Positions 17,264 through 26,494 are shown, counted from the stretch's first letter. The stretch: DNA of 64,000 nt from Acidimicrobiaceae bacterium (GCA_027355725.1 DAIEHI010000084.1:1-64000); one strand, 5' to 3'. Translations and numbers: made by a program. The notes: generated by a model not told the origin, from the letters alone.

Positions 17264-17436
17264 TCATTGTCCTACTCACCATCCCATTCGCAATCATCGC
17301 CATCGCGATTGCAATCGTTCCGTTGGTTGTTGGAATGAAGTACCAGCGCGAGTACGAAGTACTCGTCGCGAGTACGCCGGCCGCGACAGACGCTGAAGCG
17401 TCGGTCGAGACCCCCAAGCTCGAATTGGCGGCGTAG
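17260..17436 (+). CDS. Small single-span membrane protein
   Basis: A 58-residue protein starting MIIVLLTIPFAIIAIAIAIV, one long hydrophobic helix, then YQREYEVL and an Ala/Thr/Glu-rich tail. The start at 17260 is chosen because it overlaps the leader stop and begins right at the membrane span; an ATG at 17170 in the same frame would add 30 polar residues. It is divergent from the two-component operon with a 160-bp shared upstream region. No family is recognised. It could be a kinase accessory or stress peptide (inference). Confidence 0.55.
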   Translation: MIIVLLTIPFAIIAIAIAIVPLVVGMKYQREYEVLVASTPAATDAEASVETPKLELAA

Positions 17437-17492
17437 CCAACTCGACCAGCCCGCAGACCCGATCGTTGCCTCCCACGTAACGAACAGCGGGT

Positions 17493-17540
17493 GACTAATC
17501 GGTGGCATGGAGCGATTTTCGCCAGTGCCACCGATTAGTC
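17493..17540. repeat. Perfect 15-bp inverted repeat with 18-nt loop
   Basis: Arms GACTAATCGGTGGCA (17493-17507) and TGCCACCGATTAGTC (17526-17540). The loop has additional TGG/CCA and CGA/TCG pairing around TTT, giving a long extended hairpin. It lies between the small membrane protein and the SGNH hydrolase gene. With no T-tract it is either an intrinsic terminator of the short type, a small RNA element or a MITE-like remnant; no second copy is visible in the window. Confidence 0.6.
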
Positions 17541-17709
17541 GCGTACTGGGGTCCATGCTCAAAACCAGATGGGTCTCACGCGCACCAGCAAGTCTCGCGT
17601 TTGCGATGGGTGACGGTAGGCTTGAATGTCTATGAAGCGACGCACCTTTGTCGGCGGCGCCACCGCCTGGTCTAGACGTCGCTGTCGGCGCACGAAGTAG
17701 GAAGTGGTC

Positions 17710-19449
17710 GTGAACACCGAAGACCTCCGTTCAATGCGCGGGGCAGTTACCCCTTTATTCGGCAGTGGGTTCATCGTTCGAATTCTCGTCATCCTCATCA
17801 TGCTGCTGGGATGGGCGGTGACGTCGATCTCTCCCGCTTCGGCGACCACGAGCACCGCGCCTGCCTGGCAGACCACCTGGACTTCCCCGACCGACTTGGC
17901 CGTCGGAGTGACGACGAACTCAACGACTCGTGACATCGCCACCATTGCTGTGGGGGGTAGTTCACTCGAGTTCACCTTCTCGAACCTCTGGAGCACTACG
18001 CCAACAACGTTCAACGCCGTGACGGTTGGTGTGCAACAGTCGGGCGCTGCGGTCACTCCCGGCACTTTTATCCCCGTCACATTCAACAACAGTTCGAGTG
18101 TCACCATTCCCGCGCGTTCGCAGGTGACGAGTGACCCGGTGGCCATGACGGTGCACGCCGGTGAATCCCTCGCCATCAGCATCTCAGTGAGTGGATCGGC
18201 GACCGTGAGCGTCCACTACTGCTGCTACGGCCATATCGACTCTTTCGCGACGAGCAACGGTGCGGGAAATCTCACACAAGCTTCATCGAGCCCTGCGTTC
18301 AACCCGCAGCTGCCCAACTGGACCATGCGTTGGCTTTCGGCCATTGCGGTAGGCGGATCTCCGGCCCAGGGCACCATCGTCGCCTTCGGGGACTCGATCA
18401 CGGACGGCTACGGCTATACGAACATCGGTTTCAGTTGGGTCAACGCGCTTCAATCACGGATCAGCCAGCTCCCAGCCTCAGAGCAGATGTCAGTTGTCAA
18501 TGAAGGAATCGCGGGTAACACCTTGACGGTCTTTCCTCCGAACTCCACCTACGCGCTGACATCGGGTGGGTTACCCGGCGTTACTCGCCTGGAGAACGAC
18601 GCCCTCGCACTTCCTGGGGTGAAGGCCGTCGTGCTCCTGCTCGGCACGAATGACATCTGGTTCGGCGCCGGGGGCGTAAAAGCCCACCCAATCCCCCCCT
18701 ACGGCACTGCACCGAGCATTGAGGCGGGCATGCGCCAGGTCATCGCGGCCACCCACGCTAAGGGGGTCAAGATCTACGGCATCACACTCTTACCTCGCGC
18801 TACATCAACTGCGGCTGATCACGACCTACCTGAGAACTGGACACCCGGAGAACAAGCGATCATGAGCGCCGTCAATACGTGGATGCTCTCTCCAGGCGCA
18901 GGTTTCGACGGTGTCCTCAATCTCGGGGCGGTAATGGGCAACGTCTACAACGGGAGCTGTGATCCGGTCACACCTTTCGCCGCCTACTTCAACCCCGATC
19001 ACCTGCACCCCAACGCCGCCGGCCAAACCGTCATGGCTGATGCAATTCCCACCACGTTGTTCAACTTGCCCGAGGCTCCACAACTCCCACTCCTGGTCAA
19101 CGTGACACCAACCACCAACTGTGCTGCCGCGCAGTTGGCAGCGCAGATCTTTGCCGCCGGCAACACTCCGGGGACGACCACCACTACTTCCACGTCAACA
19201 ACGACAACGGTGCCCGCCACCACAACGACCCAGTCGCCTGGCATCTTTGGCGGTCATGCGAGAACCTACGCCGCCTACCTGCTCGTCTTTCTCATCTTGC
19301 TCACACTGCTGCTGCTCGGCGTAGCGCGCAGACGAGCCATTCGACGCAGAGCCATTCGACGCAGGTCCTCCTGGCACCCCGACTATCCGCGCACTGGTCC
19401 ACCCCAACGGCGCCCACCGCCACGCAAGGGACCGCCACCGCGACGTTGA
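17710..19449 (+). CDS. Secreted, membrane-tethered SGNH/GDSL hydrolase
   Basis: About 579 residues. A signal peptide (IVRILVILIMLLGWAVTSISPASA) is followed by a beta-rich domain of ~170 residues ending in an unusual HYCCYGH segment. The SGNH esterase domain follows: block I FGDSITDGYGY, block III GTNDIW, block V DHLHPNAAG with the catalytic Asp/His. A Thr-rich linker (TTTTSTSTTTTVPATTTT), a C-terminal membrane helix (YLLVFLILLTLLLLGVA) and a basic Arg/Pro tail end the protein. GTG 17710 is preferred because AGGAAG ends 5 nt before it; GTG 17704 and ATG 17734 are alternatives. It is probably an esterase or deacetylase on surface glycans or lipids. Confidence 0.85.
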   Translation: MNTEDLRSMRGAVTPLFGSGFIVRILVILIMLLGWAVTSISPASATTSTAPAWQTTWTSPTDLAVGVTTNSTTRDIATIAVGGSSLEFTFSNLWSTTPTTFNAVTVGVQQSGAAVTPGTFIPVTFNNSSSVTIPARSQVTSDPVAMTVHAGESLAISISVSGSATVSVHYCCYGHIDSFATSNGAGNLTQASSSPAFNPQLPNWTMRWLSAIAVGGSPAQGTIVAFGDSITDGYGYTNIGFSWVNALQSRISQLPASEQMSVVNEGIAGNTLTVFPPNSTYALTSGGLPGVTRLENDALALPGVKAVVLLLGTNDIWFGAGGVKAHPIPPYGTAPSIEAGMRQVIAATHAKGVKIYGITLLPRATSTAADHDLPENWTPGEQAIMSAVNTWMLSPGAGFDGVLNLGAVMGNVYNGSCDPVTPFAAYFNPDHLHPNAAGQTVMADAIPTTLFNLPEAPQLPLLVNVTPTTNCAAAQLAAQIFAAGNTPGTTTTTSTSTTTTVPATTTTQSPGIFGGHARTYAAYLLVFLILLTLLLLGVARRRAIRRRAIRRRSSWHPDYPRTGPPQRRPPPRKGPPPRR

Positions 19450-20097
19450 TCAAAGGGTGAGGCGGTAGCGAAGAAAGTCCTCGCCACTTCGACTCTGCAT
19501 TTCGCCACTCGCATGCCACCCCAGTCGCTCGTAGAAGTGCTGGGCGGCCATGTCGGGGGGCGTCACGAGTTGGAGTTCCTGCACCCCCGCCGCGCGAGCT
19601 TGTCGTACACATTGCTCCACGAGGGCACGTCCAACGCCACGCCCCTGAGCCGCTGGATCGACCAGAACGTGAGTGATCTCACCAACCACCGGACCCGCCG
19701 CGACCGGACTCGAGGGCGGCTTCCTTGTAAGACGCGCGATCACAAGACGCGCAAGGCCACGTGTGTAGCGCCACCCACGGGTGACAATGAGATCCTTCGC
19801 GAGGCGTGGGTGGGTGAGCGAATGACCAATCAACGCCGCACCTAGTCCAACGCCGTGTTCTCGCACCATTGCCCGCACGTGAAGCGCCGGATCACTCGCA
19901 CCGAGCAGCACACCCAGCACCGCGCCGTTCTCATCGAGCGCCGCGAGTCCAATCGAGTCGGTCGACGAGATCCACGCGCGGTAATAGGTCCGCATGAACT
20001 TGGGACCAAAACGGGAGAGGAACTCCATGTGGAGCACTTGGAGATGCAAAGAGACTGCGGCGTCGAGATCGCCGTCGACCAGTGTCCGCACGCTCAC
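19450..20097 (-). CDS. GNAT family N-acetyltransferase
   Basis: About 215 residues. The GNAT core is at the C-terminus: ITHVLVDPAAQGRGVGRALVEQC (acetyl-CoA loop Q/RGxGxA) and LVTPPDMAAQHFYERLGW. The start is uncertain: TTG 20100, GTG 20097 and GTG 20091 all precede VRTLVDGDLDAAV, the natural N-terminus. A much longer open frame continues upstream but covers the divergent hydrolase. The substrate is unknown. Confidence 0.8.
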   Translation of the reverse strand: MSVRTLVDGDLDAAVSLHLQVLHMEFLSRFGPKFMRTYYRAWISSTDSIGLAALDENGAVLGVLLGASDPALHVRAMVREHGVGLGAALIGHSLTHPRLAKDLIVTRGWRYTRGLARLVIARLTRKPPSSPVAAGPVVGEITHVLVDPAAQGRGVGRALVEQCVRQARAAGVQELQLVTPPDMAAQHFYERLGWHASGEMQSRSGEDFLRYRLTL

Positions 20098-20236
20098 CAA
20101 GGTGACGATCCCGTCCGCCGGTGTTCCACGTTTGCGATATGAAGAGGAGTGCGTGTTTCGATGGCCAATTGTACCGTTGAACTGAGGACATCGAAGAGCG
20201 GTGACCGGTGAAGAAGGTGCTGCTACGCTGTCGCCG

Positions 20237-21313
20237 ATGTCATCACCGAGGCACGGCCGCCGAGTCAATGTGCGCCGCCGACAGAGAGTGGTGGCGGTAC
20301 TCGTCGCGTTACTGGCGGTACTCACCGTCTTGGCGGTGAAGCAACGATTCTTTCCCTCCTCAACAACGACGACTTCGACCTCAGCGCCGACATCGAGTTC
20401 GAGCTCGACGTCCACCACCGTCGGCCCCCATGCGCCCTTCGCCGTTGGATCGATCACGATTGACATCAACGAACCCGCTACTTCGACGCTGGCCGCACGA
20501 TCACTGGTCACCACCGTGCGCTACCCCACAACGGGAGCACCGGGGGGTGCGAACGTCACTGGCGCGGCGCCGCTGCGCAGCGCTCAGCCGTATCCGCTCG
20601 TCGTCTTCTCGCAAGGCTTTGACATCTCACCCGAGGCGTACGCACGACTGCTCACGTCCTGGGCCGCGGCAGGTTACGTCGTCGCCGACCCCGCTTATCC
20701 CTTCACGTCACCAAACGCACCTGGGGGCGTCATCCGCACTGACATCGTCCATCACCCCGCGGATCTCAGCTACGTGATTACCTCGCTGCTCAGCGACAGT
20801 GGCCAGGCGAGCGGCACCCTGTCGGGGCTCATCAACCCCAATGAGATCGGCGTCATTGGACAGTCCGATGGCGGTGACGTGGCGCTCGCTGCAGTGGCCA
20901 ACACGTGTTGCCGCGATCCTCGGATCAAGGCCGCAATCATCCTCTCGGGCGCGAAGTTGAATTGGTTTCCGGGCACCTATTTCACAACGGCGTCAACACC
21001 GTTGCTGGTTGTCCAAGGCACCAACGACCTCACCATGAATCCGGTGACCTGCAGTGTCCAGCTCTACAACGAGGCCGCCCAACCGAAGTACTACCTGTCC
21101 ATGATCGGTCAGACACATCTGAGTGCTTACGTGCCACCTGGTCCGGCTCAGAATGTCGTCACCAGCGTGAGCATCGACTTTCTCAATGCCTATCTTCGCC
21201 ACTCGTCATCAGCACTCTCGGCCATGCGTGTTGCGGGCAGCGTCACAGGACTGGCCAGTATCACGAGCCAGGCCACGCTCGCACCGGTTGCGGGCACGTG
21301 TCCCGACGGTTGA
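20237..21313 (+). CDS. Membrane-anchored alpha/beta hydrolase
   Basis: About 358 residues. A basic N-terminus and signal anchor (VVAVLVALLAVLTVLAV) are followed by a Thr/Ser-rich linker and an alpha/beta-hydrolase domain of the dienelactone hydrolase/lipase kind. The nucleophile elbow is GQSDGG, the Asp is probably in GTNDLT and the His in GQTHLS; Cys pairs (NTCC, VTCSV, GTCPDG) suggest disulfides outside the cell. ATG 20237 is chosen for a compact anchor; GTG 20201 is also in frame. It is similar in build (anchor plus Thr/Ser linker) to the SGNH hydrolase nearby. Confidence 0.82.
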   Translation: MSSPRHGRRVNVRRRQRVVAVLVALLAVLTVLAVKQRFFPSSTTTTSTSAPTSSSSSTSTTVGPHAPFAVGSITIDINEPATSTLAARSLVTTVRYPTTGAPGGANVTGAAPLRSAQPYPLVVFSQGFDISPEAYARLLTSWAAAGYVVADPAYPFTSPNAPGGVIRTDIVHHPADLSYVITSLLSDSGQASGTLSGLINPNEIGVIGQSDGGDVALAAVANTCCRDPRIKAAIILSGAKLNWFPGTYFTTASTPLLVVQGTNDLTMNPVTCSVQLYNEAAQPKYYLSMIGQTHLSAYVPPGPAQNVVTSVSIDFLNAYLRHSSSALSAMRVAGSVTGLASITSQATLAPVAGTCPDG

Positions 21314-21320
21314 GTCGGAC

Positions 21321-22085
21321 CTAGAGCGCGGGCTTGGTGCCCTTTACAACGTTCGCCTCTGATACGACATTGACACTCTGGACGTTCTTAAAGCCCGCCG
21401 CCTCGTAAAGACGCGTCCACGCTTCGGGAGTGATTGGTCGCTCGTGAACCCTGAAGAGATAGCGTCCGGCGTTCTTCAAGATCCTCCAGTAGCCCGGGAT
21501 GCCCTTCTTCGCCATGACCTTGATCTTGCTCGCGATGACCTGTCGATCCTGAGCGGTCGCGCCACGTCCGAGCATCATGTCCGAATTCACCAGTGCGCCG
21601 CCGGGTCGGAGCCAACCGTACGCGGCATTCACCACTTTGGCCTTGTCAGTGTCGAGCAGGTGGTGAAGTGCGTAGTTACTGATCACGAGATCAACGGTTC
21701 CCGCCGGTAACGAGAGGTGCTCGATCGGCGAGACCATGCCCGTGACCGATCCGAGTCCTTCACTCTTCGCTTGGGCTTGCATGCGCTCGACCATGGCCGC
21801 GCTCACGTCGACGCCGATCACCGTGGCCCCATGACGAGCCAATTCGAGTGCGAGACGTCCGCCGCCGCAACCGAGGTCCACACAGACCATGCCAGGCTTC
21901 ACGTCGGACATCTCGATCGCCTTCGCGGCGACCTTGGACATGCCAACGTCATTGTGGCGGTCCCAGGTGTCGGCGCGATGGGTCCACTTTCGACGCTGCG
22001 TACGAATTGAGATCTTGGTGCCTTGGCGCTTTCGCCACGAAGCCGACGTACTCTCGGTGGATACGGACTGTTGGTCATCCGGCAT
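21321..22085 (-). CDS. SAM-dependent class I methyltransferase
   Basis: A 254-residue methyltransferase. The SAM-binding motif I is VCVDLGCGGGRLALELA, followed by VIGVDVSAAMVERMQ and LVISNYALHHLLD. An extra basic N-terminal stretch of ~55 residues precedes it. The C-terminal region (GIPGYWRILKNAGRYLFRVHERPITPEAWTRL) resembles ubiquinone/menaquinone-type methyltransferases, but the substrate is unassigned. ATG 22085 is preferred over an in-frame TTG two codons upstream. Confidence 0.85.
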   Translation of the reverse strand: MPDDQQSVSTESTSASWRKRQGTKISIRTQRRKWTHRADTWDRHNDVGMSKVAAKAIEMSDVKPGMVCVDLGCGGGRLALELARHGATVIGVDVSAAMVERMQAQAKSEGLGSVTGMVSPIEHLSLPAGTVDLVISNYALHHLLDTDKAKVVNAAYGWLRPGGALVNSDMMLGRGATAQDRQVIASKIKVMAKKGIPGYWRILKNAGRYLFRVHERPITPEAWTRLYEAAGFKNVQSVNVVSEANVVKGTKPAL

Positions 22086-22307
22086 GTTCAAAATAACCTC
22101 AATCTCTGTTCGATTTCTGAGCGATTACGGCGCCACGAAGGCCGTTTGTCCGGTCGTAATCCTAACAACCGTGTATGGAGTATCTCGAACCCAAACTAAA
22201 GCCTCAATAAGGATTCATCCATCCACCATCGTTTTCGTTGATCGAGTGAGGTTTTGGCCAATCTTCCAGCCGTCCCCGTCGTTGCCCACGCTCGCGAGTG
22301 GCACTTC

Positions 22308-22565
22308 TCAGCGTTCAACGCCCCCTTGCTCCTCGAGAAGCGTTTGCCAATATGGGACCTCGTAGTGCTCCACCGTGACTCGAAGGTTCAATCGCTCGGC
22401 GAATGAGAGTGCTGGGAGAAGATGGTTGAGCACTTGTTCAGCAGTCGCACGAAATTCTCGACCTCGGCTACTCACCTTCAACCAGCCGTGTTGATCTCGA
22501 AAGTACCGTTCGGTCGTGCGCTTTCCGCGTACGACCACACAGTACGTGTCGTTGCTCATCTTCAT
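22308..22565 (-). CDS. Small protein of unknown function
   Basis: An 85-residue protein starting MKMSNDTYCVVVRGKRTTER. The GGAAGG 8 nt upstream of the ATG supports the start and the gene. The composition (KVSSRGREFRATAEQVLNHLLPALSF) is that of a soluble protein with a small beta part and one helix. No family is recognised. It stands alone between the methyltransferase and the penicillin-binding protein. Confidence 0.55.
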   Translation of the reverse strand: MKMSNDTYCVVVRGKRTTERYFRDQHGWLKVSSRGREFRATAEQVLNHLLPALSFAERLNLRVTVEHYEVPYWQTLLEEQGGVER

Positions 22566-22640
22566 CGTCGCCACCTTCCTTCGTCCCCACCATTCACCTA
22601 GCTGACGCCCAAAATGCGAGCGCGTTGACCCAGCGAGTCC

Positions 22641-24140
22641 TCAGCTCGGACAGGTCGTCGAGGTCCCCGACGCGGGCTGTCCCGATTGCACGGCGAGGGC
22701 CCCCTCAACGAGACAGCGCATGATGGGTCCCGCCACCGATGCACCCGTGGCCGACGTCACCTGAAAGGGCACCACGACGGCCACGGCGATCGTGGGGTGG
22801 CTCGCTGGCGCGAAGGCGATCATCCAGTCATCGGTGTTCTGGACGCCGTTACCCACCTGTGAGGTACCGGTCTTGGCGCCAACATCATCGCCGGGGGGAA
22901 AGACTCCCGCAGCAGTACCGTACTTGGCGACGTTCACCATCAACGGAACGATCTGGGCCGCTTGGGAGGGCGTGAGGGGGGTCTTCCAGACACTCGGCAC
23001 GTAACGCTTTACGACCGAACCGTCGGGGCCGGTGATGTAGTTCATCAGGTGCGGGGTCATCATCACGCCGCCGTTCGCCACCGCCGCTGCGGTCAGTGCG
23101 TTCATCAACGCCGAAGTCTTCACGTTCTCTTGACCAATGGCCGAGTACGCCAGTTGGGGCTGGTTGTACGTGAAACTCGACGCCGGCGGGAAGTAACTTG
23201 CGGCGACGCCCGGCAGGTCGATCGGGGGTACTTCGTTGTAGCCGTAGCTGTTTGCGGCATTGGCGAGATTCGTGCCGCCAAGGTCGAGACCGAGCAGCGC
23301 GTAACCGGTGTCGCACGATGGTGGCAGCATCTGAGGGATGTCTCCGCCACACAGTTCGGAGGCGTAGTTGGAGAGCGTCTTGTTCGTGTTGGGCAGTTTG
23401 GTCACGCGCAGTTGCGGATAGACCTTGGTGAACAGTTGCGGTGCGGACACGACCACCGCTGATGTGGTCACGATCTTGAAGGTCGAGCCCGGTGGGAACG
23501 TCTGTTGGGTGGCCACAAGTCCCAGCGGCGGAAAACCGTGAGAGTTGTTCGTCGTGTCCTTCACCCACGCGGCCTTCGCCACCTGGTAGTTGAACGAGGT
23601 GAACGGGGTCGGGTTATACGTGGGGTTTGAATACATCGCGAGAACGTCACCGTTACGAGGATCGATGGCCACCGCGGCGCCGTCGAGACCAGCCATCGCC
23701 TTTTGCACTACTCGCTGCAGTGAAGGTTGGAGGGTCAAATTGACATTGTCAGCGGCGCTCGTTGGTGCGAGCACCTGAGCGAAACTCTGTGCGGGCTGGG
23801 AGTGCGATGTCAGGTACGTGTTGTATTCCGCTTCGAGGGCCCAGGTGCCGTAACTCGGTGAAGAAAAGCCGACCACGCCGGCAGTCAGCGAGCCGAGGGG
23901 ATAGATGCGTTTGTAGACGTTCTGCGAACCACCGACGGGTACCGACCTCGCGAGGATCGTGCCGTCAGCGGCCACGATCTCACCACGTGGAGCGGTAGTC
24001 GATGAGGCGAAGACCCTTGGGTTGATCGGTGACGAGTCGAGCGCTTTGGCGCGAAAGAACTGGATGTTCATTGACTGCGCCGCGACCACCACGAAGAGGA
24101 TGAGGATAAATGAGGCGAGGAGACTGAGGCGACGAGACAT
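22641..24140 (-). CDS. pbpA: Penicillin-binding protein 2 / PbpA-like transpeptidase
   Basis: A 499-residue class B PBP: an N-terminal membrane span (LLASFILILFVVVAAQ), a short non-catalytic domain (TAPRGEIVAADGTILARS) and a C-terminal transpeptidase. Catalytic motifs are SxxK in FPPGSTFKIVTTS, SxN-type region near AYSAIGQENVKTS, and KTGT in VGAKTGTSQVG. It cross-links peptidoglycan outside the membrane. In many actinobacteria pbpA sits with rodA beside pknB; here it stands alone about 14 kb away with no rodA next to it. Confidence 0.92.
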   Translation of the reverse strand: MSRRLSLLASFILILFVVVAAQSMNIQFFRAKALDSSPINPRVFASSTTAPRGEIVAADGTILARSVPVGGSQNVYKRIYPLGSLTAGVVGFSSPSYGTWALEAEYNTYLTSHSQPAQSFAQVLAPTSAADNVNLTLQPSLQRVVQKAMAGLDGAAVAIDPRNGDVLAMYSNPTYNPTPFTSFNYQVAKAAWVKDTTNNSHGFPPLGLVATQQTFPPGSTFKIVTTSAVVVSAPQLFTKVYPQLRVTKLPNTNKTLSNYASELCGGDIPQMLPPSCDTGYALLGLDLGGTNLANAANSYGYNEVPPIDLPGVAASYFPPASSFTYNQPQLAYSAIGQENVKTSALMNALTAAAVANGGVMMTPHLMNYITGPDGSVVKRYVPSVWKTPLTPSQAAQIVPLMVNVAKYGTAAGVFPPGDDVGAKTGTSQVGNGVQNTDDWMIAFAPASHPTIAVAVVVPFQVTSATGASVAGPIMRCLVEGALAVQSGQPASGTSTTCPS

Positions 24141-24448
24141 CGACTATGCCCGCTTCGTCCAAACACCACTGCGAGATTCGATCACGCTGAGTGGGGTGCC
24201 CGTATGACACGGTCGCGAAAGAATTCCCTCCGCGAAACGCTCAGGGCCGCCGTGCGCGCGTTCTAGAACCATGACCACCTGATTGTAACGGCAGGTCTGT
24301 TCGAAGCGGCCGTCGACCCTGATTAAACGCAATGTCAACTCGGTCCACTGCCCGGGTGACGCCGCAACGCGGCACGATACTTCGCGAGGTGAGCACGAGT
24401 GCGGGGTTTGATGAAGAATGCGTTCAACGCCCAAGAGGGAGTGCGGTG
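24141..24448. other. Divergent intergenic region between PBP and MFS genes
   Basis: 308 bp with no gene I can support. A minus-strand frame of 96 codons runs up to 4 bp before the PBP start but has no recognisable domain or ribosome-binding site. Presumably the region contains both divergent promoters. AGAGGGAG at 24434-24441 is the Shine-Dalgarno of the MFS gene. Confidence 0.4.
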
Positions 24449-25651
24449 ATGAAAAGACTGCCGGGTTCAGTGTGGATACTCGGCGTCATCAGTTTCTTCA
24501 ACGACGTGGCAAGCGAGATGCTTTACCCACTCCTGCCGATCTTCATCACGCGTGTTCTCGGCGCCCCAGTCGCCGTGCTCGGGTTGATCGACGGCATCGC
24601 CGAGGGAAGTTCTGCTCTCTTCAAAGTCCTCTTTGGACACTGGTCGGACCGCGTTGGCCGAAGAAAGCCCTTCGTCCTCCTCGGCTATGTGACTTCATCG
24701 CTCGCCAAGGTACTCATCGCGCTCTCAAAAACATGGGGACTCGTGTTCGTCGCTCGCGTATTCGATCGATTCGGCAAGGGTGTGCGAACGGGGGCGCGCG
24801 ACGCGTTGCTCCTCGAAGCATCGACCCCATCAAACCGAGGGCTGGTCTTCGGGTTCCAACAGTCCCTCGACAGTGCCGGTGCGGTTGTTGGTCCGCTGAT
24901 CGCCCTCGTCCTTCTCCAGGTGTTCGCCGATAGCATCCGCACGATTTTGTTCATCGCGATCGTCCCCTCGTTGATCGGCGTCGTGCTCGTGGGCTTCGTG
25001 CGCGAATCGGGCAGTCGACCCAATTATCGACCAACAGCGGGCGTTAGCAACTCAGCGGTCCCAGAGAAGCTCGACCTCCAGTCGCTCCCTCACGAACTGA
25101 AAATCTTTCTCGTTGTCAGCGCACTCTTCTCGCTGGGCAACAGTTCCGACGGCTTCCTCCTCCTGCGCGCTCGTTCAATCGGCCTCACTCTCTCACTCGT
25201 GGTGCTCGCGTACATCTGTTACAACGTCGTCTACAGCCTTACCTCGACCCCGGCGGGGATCCTGGCTGACCGCTTCGGGCCGAGGCGCATCTACGCGATC
25301 GGTGTCGCGCTCTACGTCGTTGTGTATCTCGGATTCACCTTCAACCACACACTCGCGGGCACGTGGGTGCTGTTCGGCGTCTACGGTCTCTACATTGCCT
25401 TGACCGACAGTGTGGCGCGGGCGCTGGTCGCATCCTTTGTCACCGACCAGTCCCAGGCGGCAGGAATATTCGGCCTTCTCCAGAGCGTGATGAGCGTCGG
25501 CTTGGTCGCCGCCTCCATTGTCGGAGGAATCCTCTGGTCAACAATCGGCGCTTGGGCTACTTTCGCGTTCGCAGCATTGTGCGCACTGGCGGCTCTAAGT
25601 CTCTTCGTGGTCACAGAACTACGCCAACCATTGACCAGAGAACCGAGCTAA
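24449..25651 (+). CDS. MFS transporter
   Basis: A 400-residue major facilitator with about 12 spans. The loop 2-3 signature is GHWSDRVGRRKPFVLLGY and its pseudo-repeat in the second half is GILADRFGPRRIYAIGV. A central hydrophilic loop (about residues 185-215) separates the halves. The ATG at 24449 is 7 nt after GGGAG. The family resembles drug or unknown-substrate exporters; direction and substrate are not predictable. Confidence 0.9.
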   Translation: MKRLPGSVWILGVISFFNDVASEMLYPLLPIFITRVLGAPVAVLGLIDGIAEGSSALFKVLFGHWSDRVGRRKPFVLLGYVTSSLAKVLIALSKTWGLVFVARVFDRFGKGVRTGARDALLLEASTPSNRGLVFGFQQSLDSAGAVVGPLIALVLLQVFADSIRTILFIAIVPSLIGVVLVGFVRESGSRPNYRPTAGVSNSAVPEKLDLQSLPHELKIFLVVSALFSLGNSSDGFLLLRARSIGLTLSLVVLAYICYNVVYSLTSTPAGILADRFGPRRIYAIGVALYVVVYLGFTFNHTLAGTWVLFGVYGLYIALTDSVARALVASFVTDQSQAAGIFGLLQSVMSVGLVAASIVGGILWSTIGAWATFAFAALCALAALSLFVVTELRQPLTREPS

Positions 25652-25727
25652 TCGAGGGGCATCGTTGCGAGATGTCCTCCGGGCGTTGTTGAAGCCGTTG
25701 CGCACTTAACCTGTGAAGGTGTCAGAC

Positions 25728-26330
25728 ATGAGCGAGCACTGGGACGCCATCTTCGCCCAGAAGTCCAACGACGAGCTGAGCTGGTATCAAAAGGAACCAA
25801 CGACATCACTCGAGATCTTGACTCGCTGGTGCAGACCCGATGATGCGATCATTGATATCGGCGCGGGTAGTGTCGGCCTCGCTGAGCATCTCATCGAACG
25901 CCGGTGGCGCGACGTCACCTTGCTCGATATCTCTCGTGAAGCCCTCGACATAGCCGCCAAGAGACTCGGTTCGAACGCGACCAAAGTCTCCTATGAGATC
26001 GCAGACATCCGCGAGTGGTCACCGACCCGTCGCTATAGGGTCTGGCACGACCGTGCGGTCTTCCACTTTCTGATCTCGGCTGAGGAGCAGCGCGACTACG
26101 TCCTCACCGCCGCACGCGCTCTTGATCTGGGAGCTGTGCTCATCGTCGCCACCTTCAGCCCATCGGGCCCCACCCATTGCTCGGGTCTGCCAATTGTGCA
26201 ACACGACTCAGCCAGCATCACAGCGTTGTTCAATGCTGAGTTCGACTTGATCGACTCACGCGACGAAATGCACACCACACCTTTCGAGAGCACCCAATCA
26301 TTTACGTGGAGTGTTCTTCGCCGACGTTGA
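25728..26330 (+). CDS. Class I SAM-dependent methyltransferase
   Basis: A 200-residue protein starting MSEHWDAIFAQKSNDELSWY, the typical opening of TehB/thiopurine-type small methyltransferases. Motif I is IIDIGAGSVGLAEHLIERRW, motif II TLLDISREALD, and a later VWHDRAVFHFL. GAAGG is 8 nt before the ATG, which favours it over the GTG five codons upstream. The substrate is unknown; small thiol or metalloid methylation is possible. Confidence 0.87.
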   Translation: MSEHWDAIFAQKSNDELSWYQKEPTTSLEILTRWCRPDDAIIDIGAGSVGLAEHLIERRWRDVTLLDISREALDIAAKRLGSNATKVSYEIADIREWSPTRRYRVWHDRAVFHFLISAEEQRDYVLTAARALDLGAVLIVATFSPSGPTHCSGLPIVQHDSASITALFNAEFDLIDSRDEMHTTPFESTQSFTWSVLRRR

Positions 26331-26494
26331 CGCTTCACCAACGAAGTAATCACTCAATTTCATTCGCATCATCAGCGATTTATTAGCACATCACACCTGT
26401 CGAGACGATGAAGAAACTGAGGAGTTCGTCTCATTCGATTTCTTGTAGAGTAAAAATTCTTGGGGGTCGGAGCAGTCGACAACGGGAGTTCACA

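Noticed and set aside
17559-18182. A 207-codon minus-strand frame across the start of the SGNH hydrolase gene
   Set aside because: Its residues mirror the signal peptide and beta domain of the real gene on the other strand; no start context or domain.
20098-20514. Extension of the GNAT frame upstream to a 354-residue protein
   Set aside because: The added residues run antisense through the start of the alpha/beta hydrolase and contain no GNAT sequence.
24144-24434. A 96-codon minus-strand frame just upstream of the PBP gene
   Set aside because: No ribosome-binding site, no recognisable domain and no family resemblance; it overlaps the likely PBP promoter.
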